Assembly: GCF_030936135.1 (NCBI RefSeq)
Contig: NC_082604.1
Location: forward strand, 1,428,501 to 1,492,500
Reading direction: 5' to 3'
DNA: 64,000 nt
Source: Gavia stellata
Taxonomy: Eukaryota > Chordata > Aves > Gaviiformes > Gaviidae
The first letter of the stretch is position 1. Every line of letters begins with the position of its first letter. The notes beneath the pieces were generated by a model. The model saw nothing but the letters and a program-made list of their open reading frames with translations. It did not search any database and was not told the DNA's origin. Made by a program: the position numbers and the translations under genes. Positions 1 to 11,725 of this stretch are shown in pieces.

Positions 1-457
1 GAAGTCACTCTCACTATTCTAAGTTACAGTCATGTTCGCAGCACCCCGAGTTACTTCGCACTGTGTAACCCTCAAGACTGGCGGGCCACAAGAACTGTAC
101 ACTGCACCCTGGCCACAGTCCTGATCCTGTACACGTGTGCTTCTGCATGAGTTCACAGCTGCGAACTCACTTTTGAAAAGCTCTGTAGAACTGCACTGTA
201 CTCTTGGGCTACTGAATCTTCAGTGATTGCAGGTGTGCAGCTCTGGGTATGTTCCAACAGCATGCCAATTAATCACAAGTTTTAAAGGAAAATGAAAGTC
301 AGACCATGCAGTCACATATCATTACATCGTCTCACTTGGTAGGTGAAAACTTGTTTGCTTTGCCACTGGAAAAGAAACACAACCAACAAATCTCACTGGA
401 GCCATGCTCGCTCCGATCCAAAAGCTGCTGCCAACATGGATACACCCCTAGACTTAC
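1..457 (-). other. THAP4: THAP4 intron 3, partial
   Basis: This is sequence downstream of the donor at 457-456 (TC|GTAAGT). The remaining nitrobindin exons were looked for and not found, so they lie beyond the left edge. No repeat or other feature was recognised. Confidence 0.75.
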
Positions 458-3400
458 GAGAAGTTGAGCATGGGCTGCCCCACGTGAGAGATGTGCACTT
501 CTTCCAGGTACTGGAAGGGCTTCATTGTAGGGAAGGTGCCATCTCCTGGTGGGTCTGAGAGCCAGGTGCCCAGCATCCAGGACAGGGGCTCCATCACAGG
601 ATTCAGCTGAGGAGTCTCTGTGGAGGAATAAGACAGAACAAAGAAAGAAAATTCAGGGATCTGTGCTCTGCAGCTTGCTGTGAGCTGCTTACAGCTGGGT
701 GGAGGTGAGCGCAAAACACCTCAGAAATGGTCCAACGCAGCAGCAACGCTTTTCTCTAGAGCAGCGTCAGCTCCAAGGTGCAAGGGGAGACGGGGAACAA
801 CGACCAGTCAGGGAAAGTAGGTCTGTTCTGAAACATGCTCTTGGCCTTACATAGAGCACTCTTCCAGGTGGTCCATTTCTGACTCCTCTCTGTAGCTTGA
901 TCTGAAGAGAAAGCCCTCTCCCATCTACACGCAAGGAAGGAGAAGACTGAAATCTCAGCATAAAGAGTTATCACTAAATGATAATTAAATCTCTAATGCT
1001 CTGGCCTGATTCTTCTCAAGCACTGAGTACGTACTGTTCCTGTTTGTTTCAGAGAACAAGGAAACAAGTCCTCACTTCAGAGGAAAAAGAAAATCAGGCT
1101 ACATACATATTCAAGATCAAAGTTTAGCTGTAATTTTTTTTTTTAAGAGGTTAAAAATGATCTGCACTTGTACAAAGACACAGGGATCGTTCATGTGTTG
1201 TTCTGCTTGGGCTCTGGACCAAGGCTAAGTAAAATGTTTTAAAAAGACTAGGATGCCTGCAAGTTAAAGCATAAATGGAAGAGAAAGCTACTTCCCTTTG
1301 TCATTGCATTTATTAAGAAGCAACCAAGGTCTGTTTCTCAAAGTTAAAACTTCTTTAACGAATCATTTTAGAAGAGCTTTGATAAACAACAGTTTTGCTT
1401 TTTGCTGTGATTTCAGAGGGTGTGACCTGAAAAAAAAAAATAAATCAGAGAAATGGAGACAGACAATTTAAAGCCACGTGAACAGCAAAGCAGATCCATT
1501 CCTAAGGCGTAAGCAGGGAAAGCAATACAGCACCCACGTGATCTCAGGAAAGAGCAATACCAATAGAAATGAGGTGCCCACTACTCTAGGTTAGCTATGT
1601 TATGCAGACAAGTATGACTGAAGTATACTTAAAGCATGTCCTCCTCCCACTCACATGATAAATAACTCATACTGGCAGGGTGGGAGTTGAAGGGGGTTGT
1701 TTTCCACACCTAGTGATATCGCCTAATACAAGAACAAGCTACCTGTCTGGCTGGTCTAAAAGGCACAGACTCAGCTACAGGGAGAAATTATGACCTAAAA
1801 AGGTGATGTTGTGGGTAAAAATTTGCTTGATCAGTCTGACTTTCACCGTGCTCAGCTCCAAACATCAGGCTAAAAAGACTGAGGAGAAAGAACGGAGAGT
1901 ACACACCTGGAATGCCAAAGGAGAGGGAACAGAAACTTTCCCGGGTAAAAGAGAATTACCACCTTTGTTATTTATTCTCCCACAGATAGCAGATTTAGAA
2001 AGCCAGCCAGCATGTCAACAAGATGCTGCTAATTATTCTTTATCCTGAAGTATTTTGTAAGTGAACCAACATGAGAAAACATGAGAGCTCACTATGAAAC
2101 AGGCGATAAAAATCTACGGCATCAGAGCCAGCCTTTGCAAAGACAGTCCTGCCAGCCTGCGCGTTCACCACCAGCTTACCAAGGTGTTAAGAAGGGGTTC
2201 CTACAATCCATACAGCAGTGTTACTGTACCGGACAGTATTTCATTGTACTTACCTTCCACCTGTACTGTGAACAACCAAAGCAACAGAACATTATTTTCC
2301 GGTGCAGCAAAGACCTTTTGTCTTTGTGATGACCGATAACAAAAGTCCAAAATTATTGCTGCAAGAAACCCCATACTTTTACCCTACTTCTTAGGAACCA
2401 GTTTCCCTTTCTACTTTCATGCTGAGAGAAGTTTTGCCGGTATTTGGCCTTTCACTTGCTACTGCATGCACTGCTTTTTGCAGGCTCAAACTCCCACCGT
2501 GGAAGGGAAGAGCAAAGCTTTTGGAAGGCTAGAAGAGACTTCAGCCTGGGCTGCTGCTGCCCTCTCCTGGGTCAGGAGGTGGCAACAAAGATGAGGAGCG
2601 GGATGCTTTCTGTCACCAGAGCACTTGTAATAGGGCACTTCACGTTCTTCAGCTTACCAACCTTGCGGCATGTCAGGAGAAAGCATCAAAATGACAGATG
2701 AAAGAAATAGCTTTAGCCATTTCCACTCTTTAGACTCTATTATAAATGAAGAGAAGCCAACCGATCATTTCCAGCACCCACAGCTTGACCCCACTGCCTT
2801 GCTGTGCAGCATCCAGCCCGGCTGGAGGTGCATGACCGGGCAAGCTAGTCTCACTTCCAAAGAGCTGGACTTCTAGCCAGCTGAAAAGTGAAGATGTAAC
2901 TGTGTAACCCGAAATCTATGGCATCTGGGCAAACATGGCCAAGTGACCGTTATTACTTTTCCAAACTACCTGGATGGCAGTGAAGCCAACATGAGTTTTT
3001 TAGTTCTGTCGCTTGGAAAAGCCGAAAGCAACAGAAGCGTTGGTGGGAATAAGGACCAGAGACTCAGTGAAGTGCAGAAGAGTAAACACATCCTGATCAC
3101 ATCCTATGCAGTGCTCTTCTTACCTTCAGTATTGGTCTCTGACTCGTGGACTAAGTCCTTTTTTCTCCCTGGCAGCCTTCTGTGCCTGAGGGCTGAGGTC
3201 AGAGAGTAGAAAAGCAAGAGTGGGGAGGCAGACAGGAGAGAGGCTGATTGAGTCCATTAGAAAAAAAAGCGGTGATTTGAAAAGAAATTTCCTTCTTATG
3301 TAGTGGTTGGGGTGGGTAAATGCAAGACTGTTGTAGCAACAAAAAGTAGAGTTTAAAGAGGAAAATATCTTTGTCTGCTGAGCTGCTTTGTCTCAAACAA

Positions 3401-6400
3401 CAGGTTTATAGACGCAGTCACTGTCAAGAGGAATTTCACTGACGAAGGAGTGCGTACTTCCCTTTTTAAAGATCTAAACTCCTGGCGCATCACTTTTACA
3501 AACAACCTGCTACTACGGCTTAAAAAGTAAGCGTGTGATGGTATCAAGAATATGAACGACGTCTGAAAATTTGCAGTGCGAGAGACACTGGCCACCTTTC
3601 TGCACGTTTAAAGCTTCAGACTCAGATGGTGTCCTCCTAATGCTGGTTCTCTTGCATCCACATGCAGAGTTTCTCTTTTATCTAGTAACAGGGAAGCTCA
3701 CGCTACAGCCTCGTTCTTAACAACGACATTCCTGGAGTCACTTTCCCCTACCAGATGATACACTTTCTTGAAGCCATTAGCGACCCAGCATCTTAGAGAC
3801 CTCTACTCCTCTACAAAATCCAACTGAAATCAGCCACGACGCTCACAAGTTGCAACAGCTTGGGAGACAAAAACCACAAGCCCATAAGCAACCTGATCAC
3901 CTGGATCTCTTTTCTTTAGGAAGCCACTCAGGCCAAAATTGCCATGCCCAGGTCCTGGGCACACGAGTCAGCTCTGTTTCACCATCTGACCCCACTTCAT
4001 CCCTCCGAACTTGCAGACAGACTGTTTCTACATCTTTCCCATTCATGGAGGGTTTAGAAGTCAAATCCCTCCCTGCACTGCAACAAAGTCAGACTGTAAC
4101 CGGCTGTCCACGCTTTGCAGTGGGAGACAGCACGCTCTCCCTGACGTGAGACAAACCAGACAAAGCGGCTGGACAACCCCCTCGGGCCATGTCTACACAG
4201 GCTTCAGCCAGCGTGGCTCTCAAGTGGGATCCCTGGCACAGAAAACTACGCTGGCACAAATTCCTACGCAGCTTTATCAGCAAAACCGCGGCGTGAGCAG
4301 CCAGCTGGTTGCTAACAAGGCAGCTAACCTATCTCCCCTAAGCTGGGGCATACTTGCTGCAGGAAACTTAAGCAAAAAAAAAAAAAAAAACAAACCACAC
4401 AGCAAAAAAAACCCAAACAAAAACCAAACCAACTCACACAGCACCTTCTCAGTCTTCCAAATGCAAGGGTCTACAGCAACAGCTAGGCAGCCTCCTGCAG
4501 TCCTTTCGTCAGCTGAGTCGCTTATTGGATTTAAATCATCATCATCATCAAGGTTCTGGTAATTAAGGAGTGGCCTCGGACAGCATACTTTTTCCATGTT
4601 TAAGTACAGAAGGTGGCTTTGTACTCTGCTGCCCTTCCCCGAGCGCTGCACCCCTTTACGCAGTTTGCTGATGCTCCCCTCAGTAAACCAGTAAAGCATT
4701 CCTAGCACTGACATGCTCTAGCTCCGTCTCTGCTCTTAAAGCTGGAAATATAGTTATATTCACAATTTTCATCTTATGACCTATCTTAGTAATTAATTTC
4801 ATGACCAAGCACCAATGTGTTATTGCCTCTGTTTCTAACCTCTGTGGTAAAATGCTCCAGTGCCTGCAGTCACTGTCAGAGTTCTCCTGCACTACAAAAC
4901 ACAGAGAAAACATTTTTTTAAATTACACACTATTATGAGAAACCCAAACTTCCTACCTGAGCTTACCTCCATATGTTTTACTTTCTCTCGTGTTTTCTTT
5001 AGTTAGCGTTTTCATTGCTTCCTAGTTGCAAGCCAGTTTTTTGTTGTGAGTCATTGCCGGCTCACTGCAGAATTAAACGCTTAATGCACAAGCTGTACAG
5101 GCTATTAGGAAAAAAAACTAGAAAAAACAAGACCATTCCACTGGAAAAAAAAAAAAGCAACAGCAGAACAAAAAATCTTGTTTCCCTGCTTCCAACCACC
5201 CTTCTCTCCAAGGGGGCAGTGAAAGAGCCATCTCCCTGATCAACCAAGTCCCAAACCTGCTGCATGTCAGGTTGGTGCCTGCGCACTGGCTGCTCCCAAG
5301 CAGAGCACAAGGCAGCTTACCTCCCACCCGCTGCAGGGCAGCACGTGCTCGGGCCATAGATGCTGTGAAGTCTCACCTAGCCTCTCTCGTGATGCCTTCT
5401 GCCACAGATTCAGCCCCACTCTTAACCTATGCACACATATTCCTACTCCTTATCTCGCTCTTAGCTTACTTCATAGCTCTCTTGTTCTTTGTAACACCCA
5501 CTTACTCTACTGAGCAGCCTTCTACCCTGGCTGTTCCCATCCCACACAAGGCAAAAAAAAAAAAAATCACAAGCAGCACCTGCCATCTCAAAATAAAAGC
5601 ATTTTTCTTCCAAAAATCTAGCTCCAAGTTAACGTACAGCTGCCAGGTTAGCAGTGCCTGCCCTCACAGAGGCAATTTTTCTGACTGCACATCTCTGTGA
5701 TCCATTATAAATGTTTCATTTTCAAGCTAAACTGGACAGGGACCCGTGGCTGTTCAAGTCCTGCTCAGACAGATGAAAGTACAGCATCTCGCATCCTTGC
5801 ACAAACCCACTTCTCTTCGCACTGCCACTGAGGAACGCGATTTTGCTATTTGTTTTTTGCAACACAAACAAAAACCTGTTGCCACCTTGATGGGAAACAC
5901 CACCCCAGGCCCCATAGACCAGACATCAGGACTCCATCTCGGCACAAACCCAGACATTTAATGCTCGAGTCCTTCTGCTTGTCCCCAAAGTTCACCAACT
6001 GCGCTTTATTTGCATGTAAAAAGTATTATAAACGACCCCATTGCTATGCTAGCTTTGTACAAATATTAAAAGACAAATCTAAGCTGGAAGAAAGTATGAT
6101 TTCCTACAGATTCCCAGCAAAATTCTAACCATTTTTCACATGGACTCATTTTTCAAACTCTCCTGCCTTTAATATGACCTTCATGAAAGCAGACATGCAG
6201 TGTGGAAGAGGCTACACATATGCTCAAACGGCTGAATTCTAGCAGCTTTACCTCTCTGATAAATACAGATACTTCAATCCCATTGAATCATACCTGCGGT
6301 TGCTCCGTTGCCAGCCATAGTTTGCAGAGTTATTTTTCTATTGCTTGGTCTAGCTCTCTAACCACCTTTGCTCACCAGAAAATGTTTTGCGCAGGGTTGA

Positions 6401-9400
6401 TAAGATGGCCATAGGGAAGTGATCTCACCATTAGGTAAGACAGTTATCCCGATGCCTGCTGGGAGATGTAGTTTTACAGAAGGACCAAACTTGAGCACGT
6501 TAAGACGAGGTGATCTTGTGAAAGGAGGATCTCAGATCTCCTGTCAGTGCTGGCACTGGGGGAGTGCGATGCAGCAGAGATACAAAACCTTCAAGCAGAA
6601 CAAGATGGTCAGATAATACTCGTGTATCAGAGGACAGTGCTGTTAGAATAGTCTCCCCTTCCCCAGGACACTGGATCCATATTTGCTCGCTAGCTCTCCC
6701 TAATTTCTCCCAGTGCATCCTGTTGTTCTCCAGAAGATGCATCTAAGCTCCTTCTGCCTGCTGCACTGTACCTAACCGCGCTCCTCCGCTGGAAGTATTC
6801 CTCAACCTTTGCTCCATGGACCTCAGAAGCGGCCCACGAAACAGAAGGAAACATTTTCCTACCAAACAAGTGAGCAAATTCAAAGTTAAGCTGGAAAAGG
6901 TCACTGTAGCAGCTGTGCAGGAAACAGCCCAGGGCTTCTCCTAAAACCAGTCAGTCGATCCCCCTGTTAAGACAGGTTGGGAAACACCACTTGAGTGCAT
7001 CGTGACAGTTCGAGCACGCTGTGAGCCAAACTCACCCAGACTGAGTCACCGATCCTCAAGTGTGGCTGGCAGGGACTGCGTGTGCAGCAGTTTTGCAGGA
7101 ACCTGCTCTTTCCAGCCGGTTGTAGTTTGGGTACAGCCAGCAGAAATTTACTCAGCTCAGTAAACGTGGAAGAAAATATCAGTTGAGAACTATTACCAAA
7201 ATGAAGATCTGCTTAATGGGTGCGGGCTTAAAGCTCATTTTTCTGCTCGCGATTTTGTGGAAGCAGCTGAACGTCAGACAGCAGCAAAGAAAGGTCCCGC
7301 AGCGTGTGGAGTTGGGATGCAGACACGTAACAACCTGCACGGTCAGTCTGGTCGGTTACTTTACTTACACTCCCCATCCCCAAGGCACTGCCTTTAGAAG
7401 AAAAAAATATGCAGGCTCAGGTTGACAGCTAATAACATCACCTCAACTACACATCAGATGATTGAGGACAACTGCAATGTAGCTACTAACAAAGGCTGTA
7501 ATTATTATTAACCTAATATGTTACCTGACTGTATTTTTATGAATACCAAGAAGCCCTTCTTCAATTCAACCTGGTATTACAGTAAAACTTAGTGCCTAGG
7601 CATAAACCAGACTCTGCCCAGCAGCAGTCAGCTGCACTTAATCAGGTATTTTGACTGCCATCAACTATTACTACGAGCACACAAAAAGCAATGCAAGAGC
7701 ATCAAGATGAAGCTAAAAAAGAAAAAAAGCCAGCCAGCCACCAACAAACCCTTTAAAAAAGTCACCGGACAAAGGGTTGCATAAGAACTTCCCATCGCAC
7801 CAAGCTACAATCACCGAAATCGTTCATTTTCACATACTGACCTCCAGTTTTGTTGATAAGAGACGGCAGAACAGCTAACTAGTCAGTCAATTCATTTAAA
7901 AAAATGGCATTTTCCCTTAGAAAATAGAGTATGTAATTCTTACGTTCTTACAGAAGATGTTCTTAATATATAATTCTCACGTTCTCAAAGACATATGAAT
8001 AAGAACATCCATCTCAGGAAAGAAAAGAAAAATCATAGTGCTTACCAGAATAAAGAAAAACATCTTTCAGGACACTCTTTTTGCAATTAGTATCTCATTG
8101 AAGGTATTCCAACAAAGCTAGACACCCTTTTTTCACATATATATATAAAAAAAATACATTTTTTTAATATATATGTGTGACTGACAATTACGGAACCCTA
8201 AAATTGTATTTAGTTATTTTCCTCAGTTTGACACCAAATCAATACAAAAATACAGACCAGAAGGTACAAATAAGACTATGCTGATTTCCCATGAGGGAAA
8301 AAAATTCTTTTCTCCCCCTCTACCCAAATCAAAGTGTGAGTTTTCCCATATTTTGGAAAATTAAAAACATGTGGGAAAAGTAGCGTTGGGTATCGACCTT
8401 CAAGAATGTTGTCGGGGTTTAGTTTCTTGCACTTGAGTGAGGAAGTAGTCCATGCTATAATCGTCTGGTGAACGTGTCTGCCTATGCCAGTATCACGTTT
8501 CTGATCGTGTCTAATACTACGTGGTTTTAGAAGAAGCCGTGAGGTTTCTTCTCCTAAAGAAGAGATGCGAGAATTACCATCAGGGGATATCTAACCATCC
8601 ATGGGTGACGACCTCTTCAAGAAAGCCCCAAGTCACGCATCCTTCACAAGGCAACCCAACATTTTTTGCCAACATGCTGGCAACCCATCAGCCACAGAAA
8701 CAAACATCAAACATCATTAGATGCTCCTTAACTCTTCCCCCAAATTGTACCTTGCAACTAGAGTCATAGTGCAAAAGTTTCATCAGCTGTATATTAAAGC
8801 GCTCTTTTTCTTGCACGGGAAAGGATCATGGACCAATTCTACTTCTCCACAACCACCTTTTTACAGGACTCGTCCTTCGCCGAGTTCCCCTATATTTTCA
8901 GGTGTCTCGATTTTTTTTTTTAGTTGATAGAGAAGTCATTCTCCATCTCTTCCCACTTTATTATCTGTTTTCTGACTACTTCTGCCTTCCGAGGGAGGAA
9001 ATGATCAAACCGAACGGAGGCATTTGGTCACAAAAAGTGACCTCACTGTGTATTACGAGATTGTCATGTTTGATACCCACCACCTCACTTAGATTTCATA
9101 TATCCCAAGTACTGAGTGCAATATATGAAATCTAAGATCAGAAGTACTTCTCACATCACTGGAGAAGACTACGGCAGCTTTCCCAGATACCTGCTGCCCA
9201 TGATCACTCATTAACACACCAAAAAAATTCACAGGCACGCTCCAAAGGAAGGCAAATCGTAACAGGCGCTATCAAGTCACAAACAAACAAGTTAAAATAA
9301 TACAGGAAGGAGGAAAAAAAAAAAAATAATCAAAAGAGTTGTCTGCAACACCACAACCTAACTTCTCGTTCCACACCAGGAATCGCCTTGGAAACTTTTG

Positions 9401-11725
9401 GGATATAAGAAATAGCTTGTGTGCCTGAAAACATAATTCTTTCACCTCTATCTGTTGATCTAACATAAGCTACTACTTCTTTTTCCAAAAACGTACCCTT
9501 CTCATATCTTTTAGCCATCACGTCTTTACACCCTCTAACATAAACAGCTTCTTATTGCTAAGAAAATGGTGAATTCTGCCTCAACACAAAGCCACTGGGG
9601 ATACTGACCACAGTCCTGGGATAGCAGGCTGTTCAAGTAAGGGAAACTGATCCTCTTCAGCTCATCTAGCTTCTCCTTCAGCTTCCTGACTTGACTGTCA
9701 GAGCGACTGATCCTCTGCCTCAAAAGTTTCAACTCTCCATTCTTCTTTTCTACCTGCTCACGCAAGCAGCACACCTGACTTTTGCTCTGCCTGGAGGAGA
9801 AACAGTACGAGTGGAGAGAGTCGATGAGCTTGCAAGCTCCCGAGGCCGACATGATGACCTCGTTGATTGACATGGGGTTGGCATCCATGTCACCCTTCCG
9901 CCCCACCACAGCCTCAGCGGCAGGCTGAGGGGTAAGGTCCGCTGGGGATGCTGACAAACCCTGGGAAGGTTTCTGAGGGGTCGCAGTGAGGGATGAAGTA
10001 GGGGAGCCTTCCGCTACGGCCTTATCGTGTCCCATAAGATGGCTGCTGCAGCTTGGTTCCACATCTCTCTTTGGCCTTTTCCTTTCTAGCTGCTCTTTTG
10101 GGAAAGACGGCCTCTCTCTGGCATGCTTAGAGGAAAAGCTGTAAGAATGAAGGGAGCCGATGAACTTGCAAGCACCAGAGGCAGGAGGCGTGAAGTCGTC
10201 GACCGACACACCACTTCTGTCTGCTACCCAGCTCCCCGTCCAGGTGGCTTTAGGACAGTCCTCAACGGAAGATCTCTCAGGCTTTTTCTGAGGTCCAGGC
10301 TTTGCAACCAAATTATCACCTAACGTCCTTCTCCGAGGGCTGTCCAGCTGGCTGCGGAGGTTCTCTTCCTCGTCGGACATCGATCCGATTTCCGCTTGCA
10401 AAGTTGCCTCCTCCATCTCTTTCGTCCCTTGCATCACCATGAAGTCCTGGCCAGAAGATGAGGTCCTCTGAACTACCTCACAGCCTCCTTCCCTTGGGTC
10501 TTCTTCATCCTGCAGCGGCACCTGGCTTGCTATTTTTCTTCTGCTTCTGACATAATCCAGGTTGTCGTGTTTTTTCTCTGCAAGCTGGAAGATAGTGGGG
10601 ACAGCAGTGGGCTTCAGCAACCGGTGCTGGTCTTCCAGCCGCTTAGAAAAACTGTCTTTGGTGAAGTGCTCGCTGCAAAGAAATGAATACTTGGTGGGGG
10701 TCCAGTTGTCTCTCTGAACAGCTTTTAGCCACTGAATCAGACGCTTTGAATCCTTCAGAGGGAATCTAAAAAACAGACAAAACCCACGAATAAATAAGTT
10801 GCATTTTGGAAATCAGAAGGGTTGGCACTCTTAGGTTTACGAAATTCTCGTGAAAGCTGTATGTTAACAGGTTACGCTCGTTTGAGGATTATTTCACTTT
10901 GGGCCGAAACACTCAGTATTTGTTCCCCCCCCCACTTTAACAGCTCCACTTCACAAACAGCGCAGAACTAAAAAAGCGTTGTTTCCCTTTTCATCAGCAA
11001 CCAACCGATTTTTTTAGCCCCTCATCTACCCCACGACGACCGCAGCAGCCTGTCCGCAAACGAGGAGAAAGGAAGGATGCCACCAACACCGCGACACCCC
11101 GGCTGGGCCAACGCATTGTCCACCTGCTGCTCCGCAACCCCGTTGGTGTTCACGCCAGGTACATCTAACACGCTGTAAAACCGCCTGGACCGAAGAAGCC
11201 CCACAGCAGCTGAACCAGGCGCCTTTTCCAAGCGGCCTCGCACCTCTCGCCCGAGGTGAGGGCTCTCCCTTGGGGACTCACCTCCGGCAGCACCCCCAGG
11301 CAGGCCCCCGGTGCGGGCAGAGGCGGGGGGACAGGCCGAGGCGTGAGCCTGGGGCCCAGGCCCCGCGGCGGTGAGGGGCGGCGGCGAACGGCCCCGCTGC
11401 TAAACCGATCTCCGGAGGCGTTAAGGAGCCCAGAGCCGGTCCCCGGCGCTGAGGGAAACAAAGGGCGGCCGCTGCCGCTCGGGGCCCGGAGGGGCCGGGG
11501 AGGGACGGGCGGGCAAGGCGGGGGAAGCGCCGCGGGGGCACGCAGCCGCCCCCAGGCCGGAGCGGGGCCGGGGGATGAGGGAGGCCCGGCCGCGGCGCCG
11601 GCGGAGGGCGGCGGGGCTGAAGCGGGCCGGGCGGCCGCCCTCCCTTACCTGTGGAAGGAGACGGCGCCCCGGTGCGCCTTCCCCTGCCGGTTGGAGCAGT
11701 TGGCGGCGGCGCAGCAGATCACCAT
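458..11725 (-). CDS. THAP4: THAP domain-containing protein 4, partial (first three coding exons)
   Basis: Coding exons on the minus strand are 11725-11649, 10765-9609 and 617-458. They give 464 codons plus two bases, and the remaining exons lie left of the window. Residues 1-85 form the THAP zinc finger (C4/C5, C10, C56, H59; W38), a C2CH DNA-binding fold. The middle is low complexity and holds two related blocks near residues 222-236 and 334-348, both reading SGACK-x-I-x-SLHSY. A predicted coiled coil follows at about 360-398. Exon 3 opens the C-terminal nitrobindin-like heme beta-barrel (PLSWMLGTWLSDPPG). In the family, nitrobindin binds heme and isomerises peroxynitrite. The start is the ATG that begins MVICCAA, identical to the mammalian start, and its donor reads CAG|GTAAGG. 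The gene is head-to-head with ATG4B. Order and protein match human THAP4 (577 aa). Exon phases agree throughout. The exon 2 donor (G|GTCAGT) is inferred from phase and could be off by a few bases. Confidence 0.95.
6454..6473 (-). promoter_or_regulatory. ZNF143/THAP11-type motif in THAP4 intron 2
   Basis: On the minus strand the site reads ACTACATCTCCCAGCAGGC, close to the well-known vertebrate ZNF143 (SBF) promoter motif ACTACAANTCCCAGMATGC. Such motifs usually sit at promoters, but no CpG island or first exon is evident nearby. It is either an intronic element or a cryptic promoter; occupancy is inferred only. Confidence 0.4.
8134..8177. repeat. AT-rich inverted repeat
   Basis: Left arm CACATATATAT and right arm ATATATATGTG are perfect complements. 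They are extended inward by A-runs facing T-runs, so a hairpin of about 18-20 bp could form. It may be simple-sequence expansion. Confidence 0.6.
9088..9136. repeat. Perfect 16-bp inverted repeat
   Basis: Left arm 9088-9103 (CTTAGATTTCATATAT) and right arm 9121-9136 are exact reverse complements with a 17-base loop. It lies in THAP4 intron 2, about 470 bases downstream of the exon 2 donor's opposite side. No transposon family was recognised. Confidence 0.75.
10766..11648 (-). other. THAP4: THAP4 intron 1
   Basis: This intron is 883 bp and lies between the start-codon exon and the large exon 2. The end near exon 1 lies in the CpG island and the other end is AT-richer. The acceptor is TTTTTTAG|A and the split codon restores Arg26. 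No other feature was seen. Confidence 0.85.

Larger units (their letters stand above)
618..9608 (-). other. THAP4: THAP4 intron 2
   Basis: This intron of about 9 kb separates the THAP/coiled-coil exon from the first nitrobindin exon. I found no exon of a known gene, no RNA gene and no CR1 copy in it. It holds a ZNF143-like motif (6454-6473), two strong inverted repeats (8134-8177 and 9088-9136), a short (ATC)5 run at 4535-4549 and several A-runs. Human THAP4 has a short isoform containing only the nitrobindin domain, so an alternative first exon here is possible. None can be pointed to. Confidence 0.8.
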
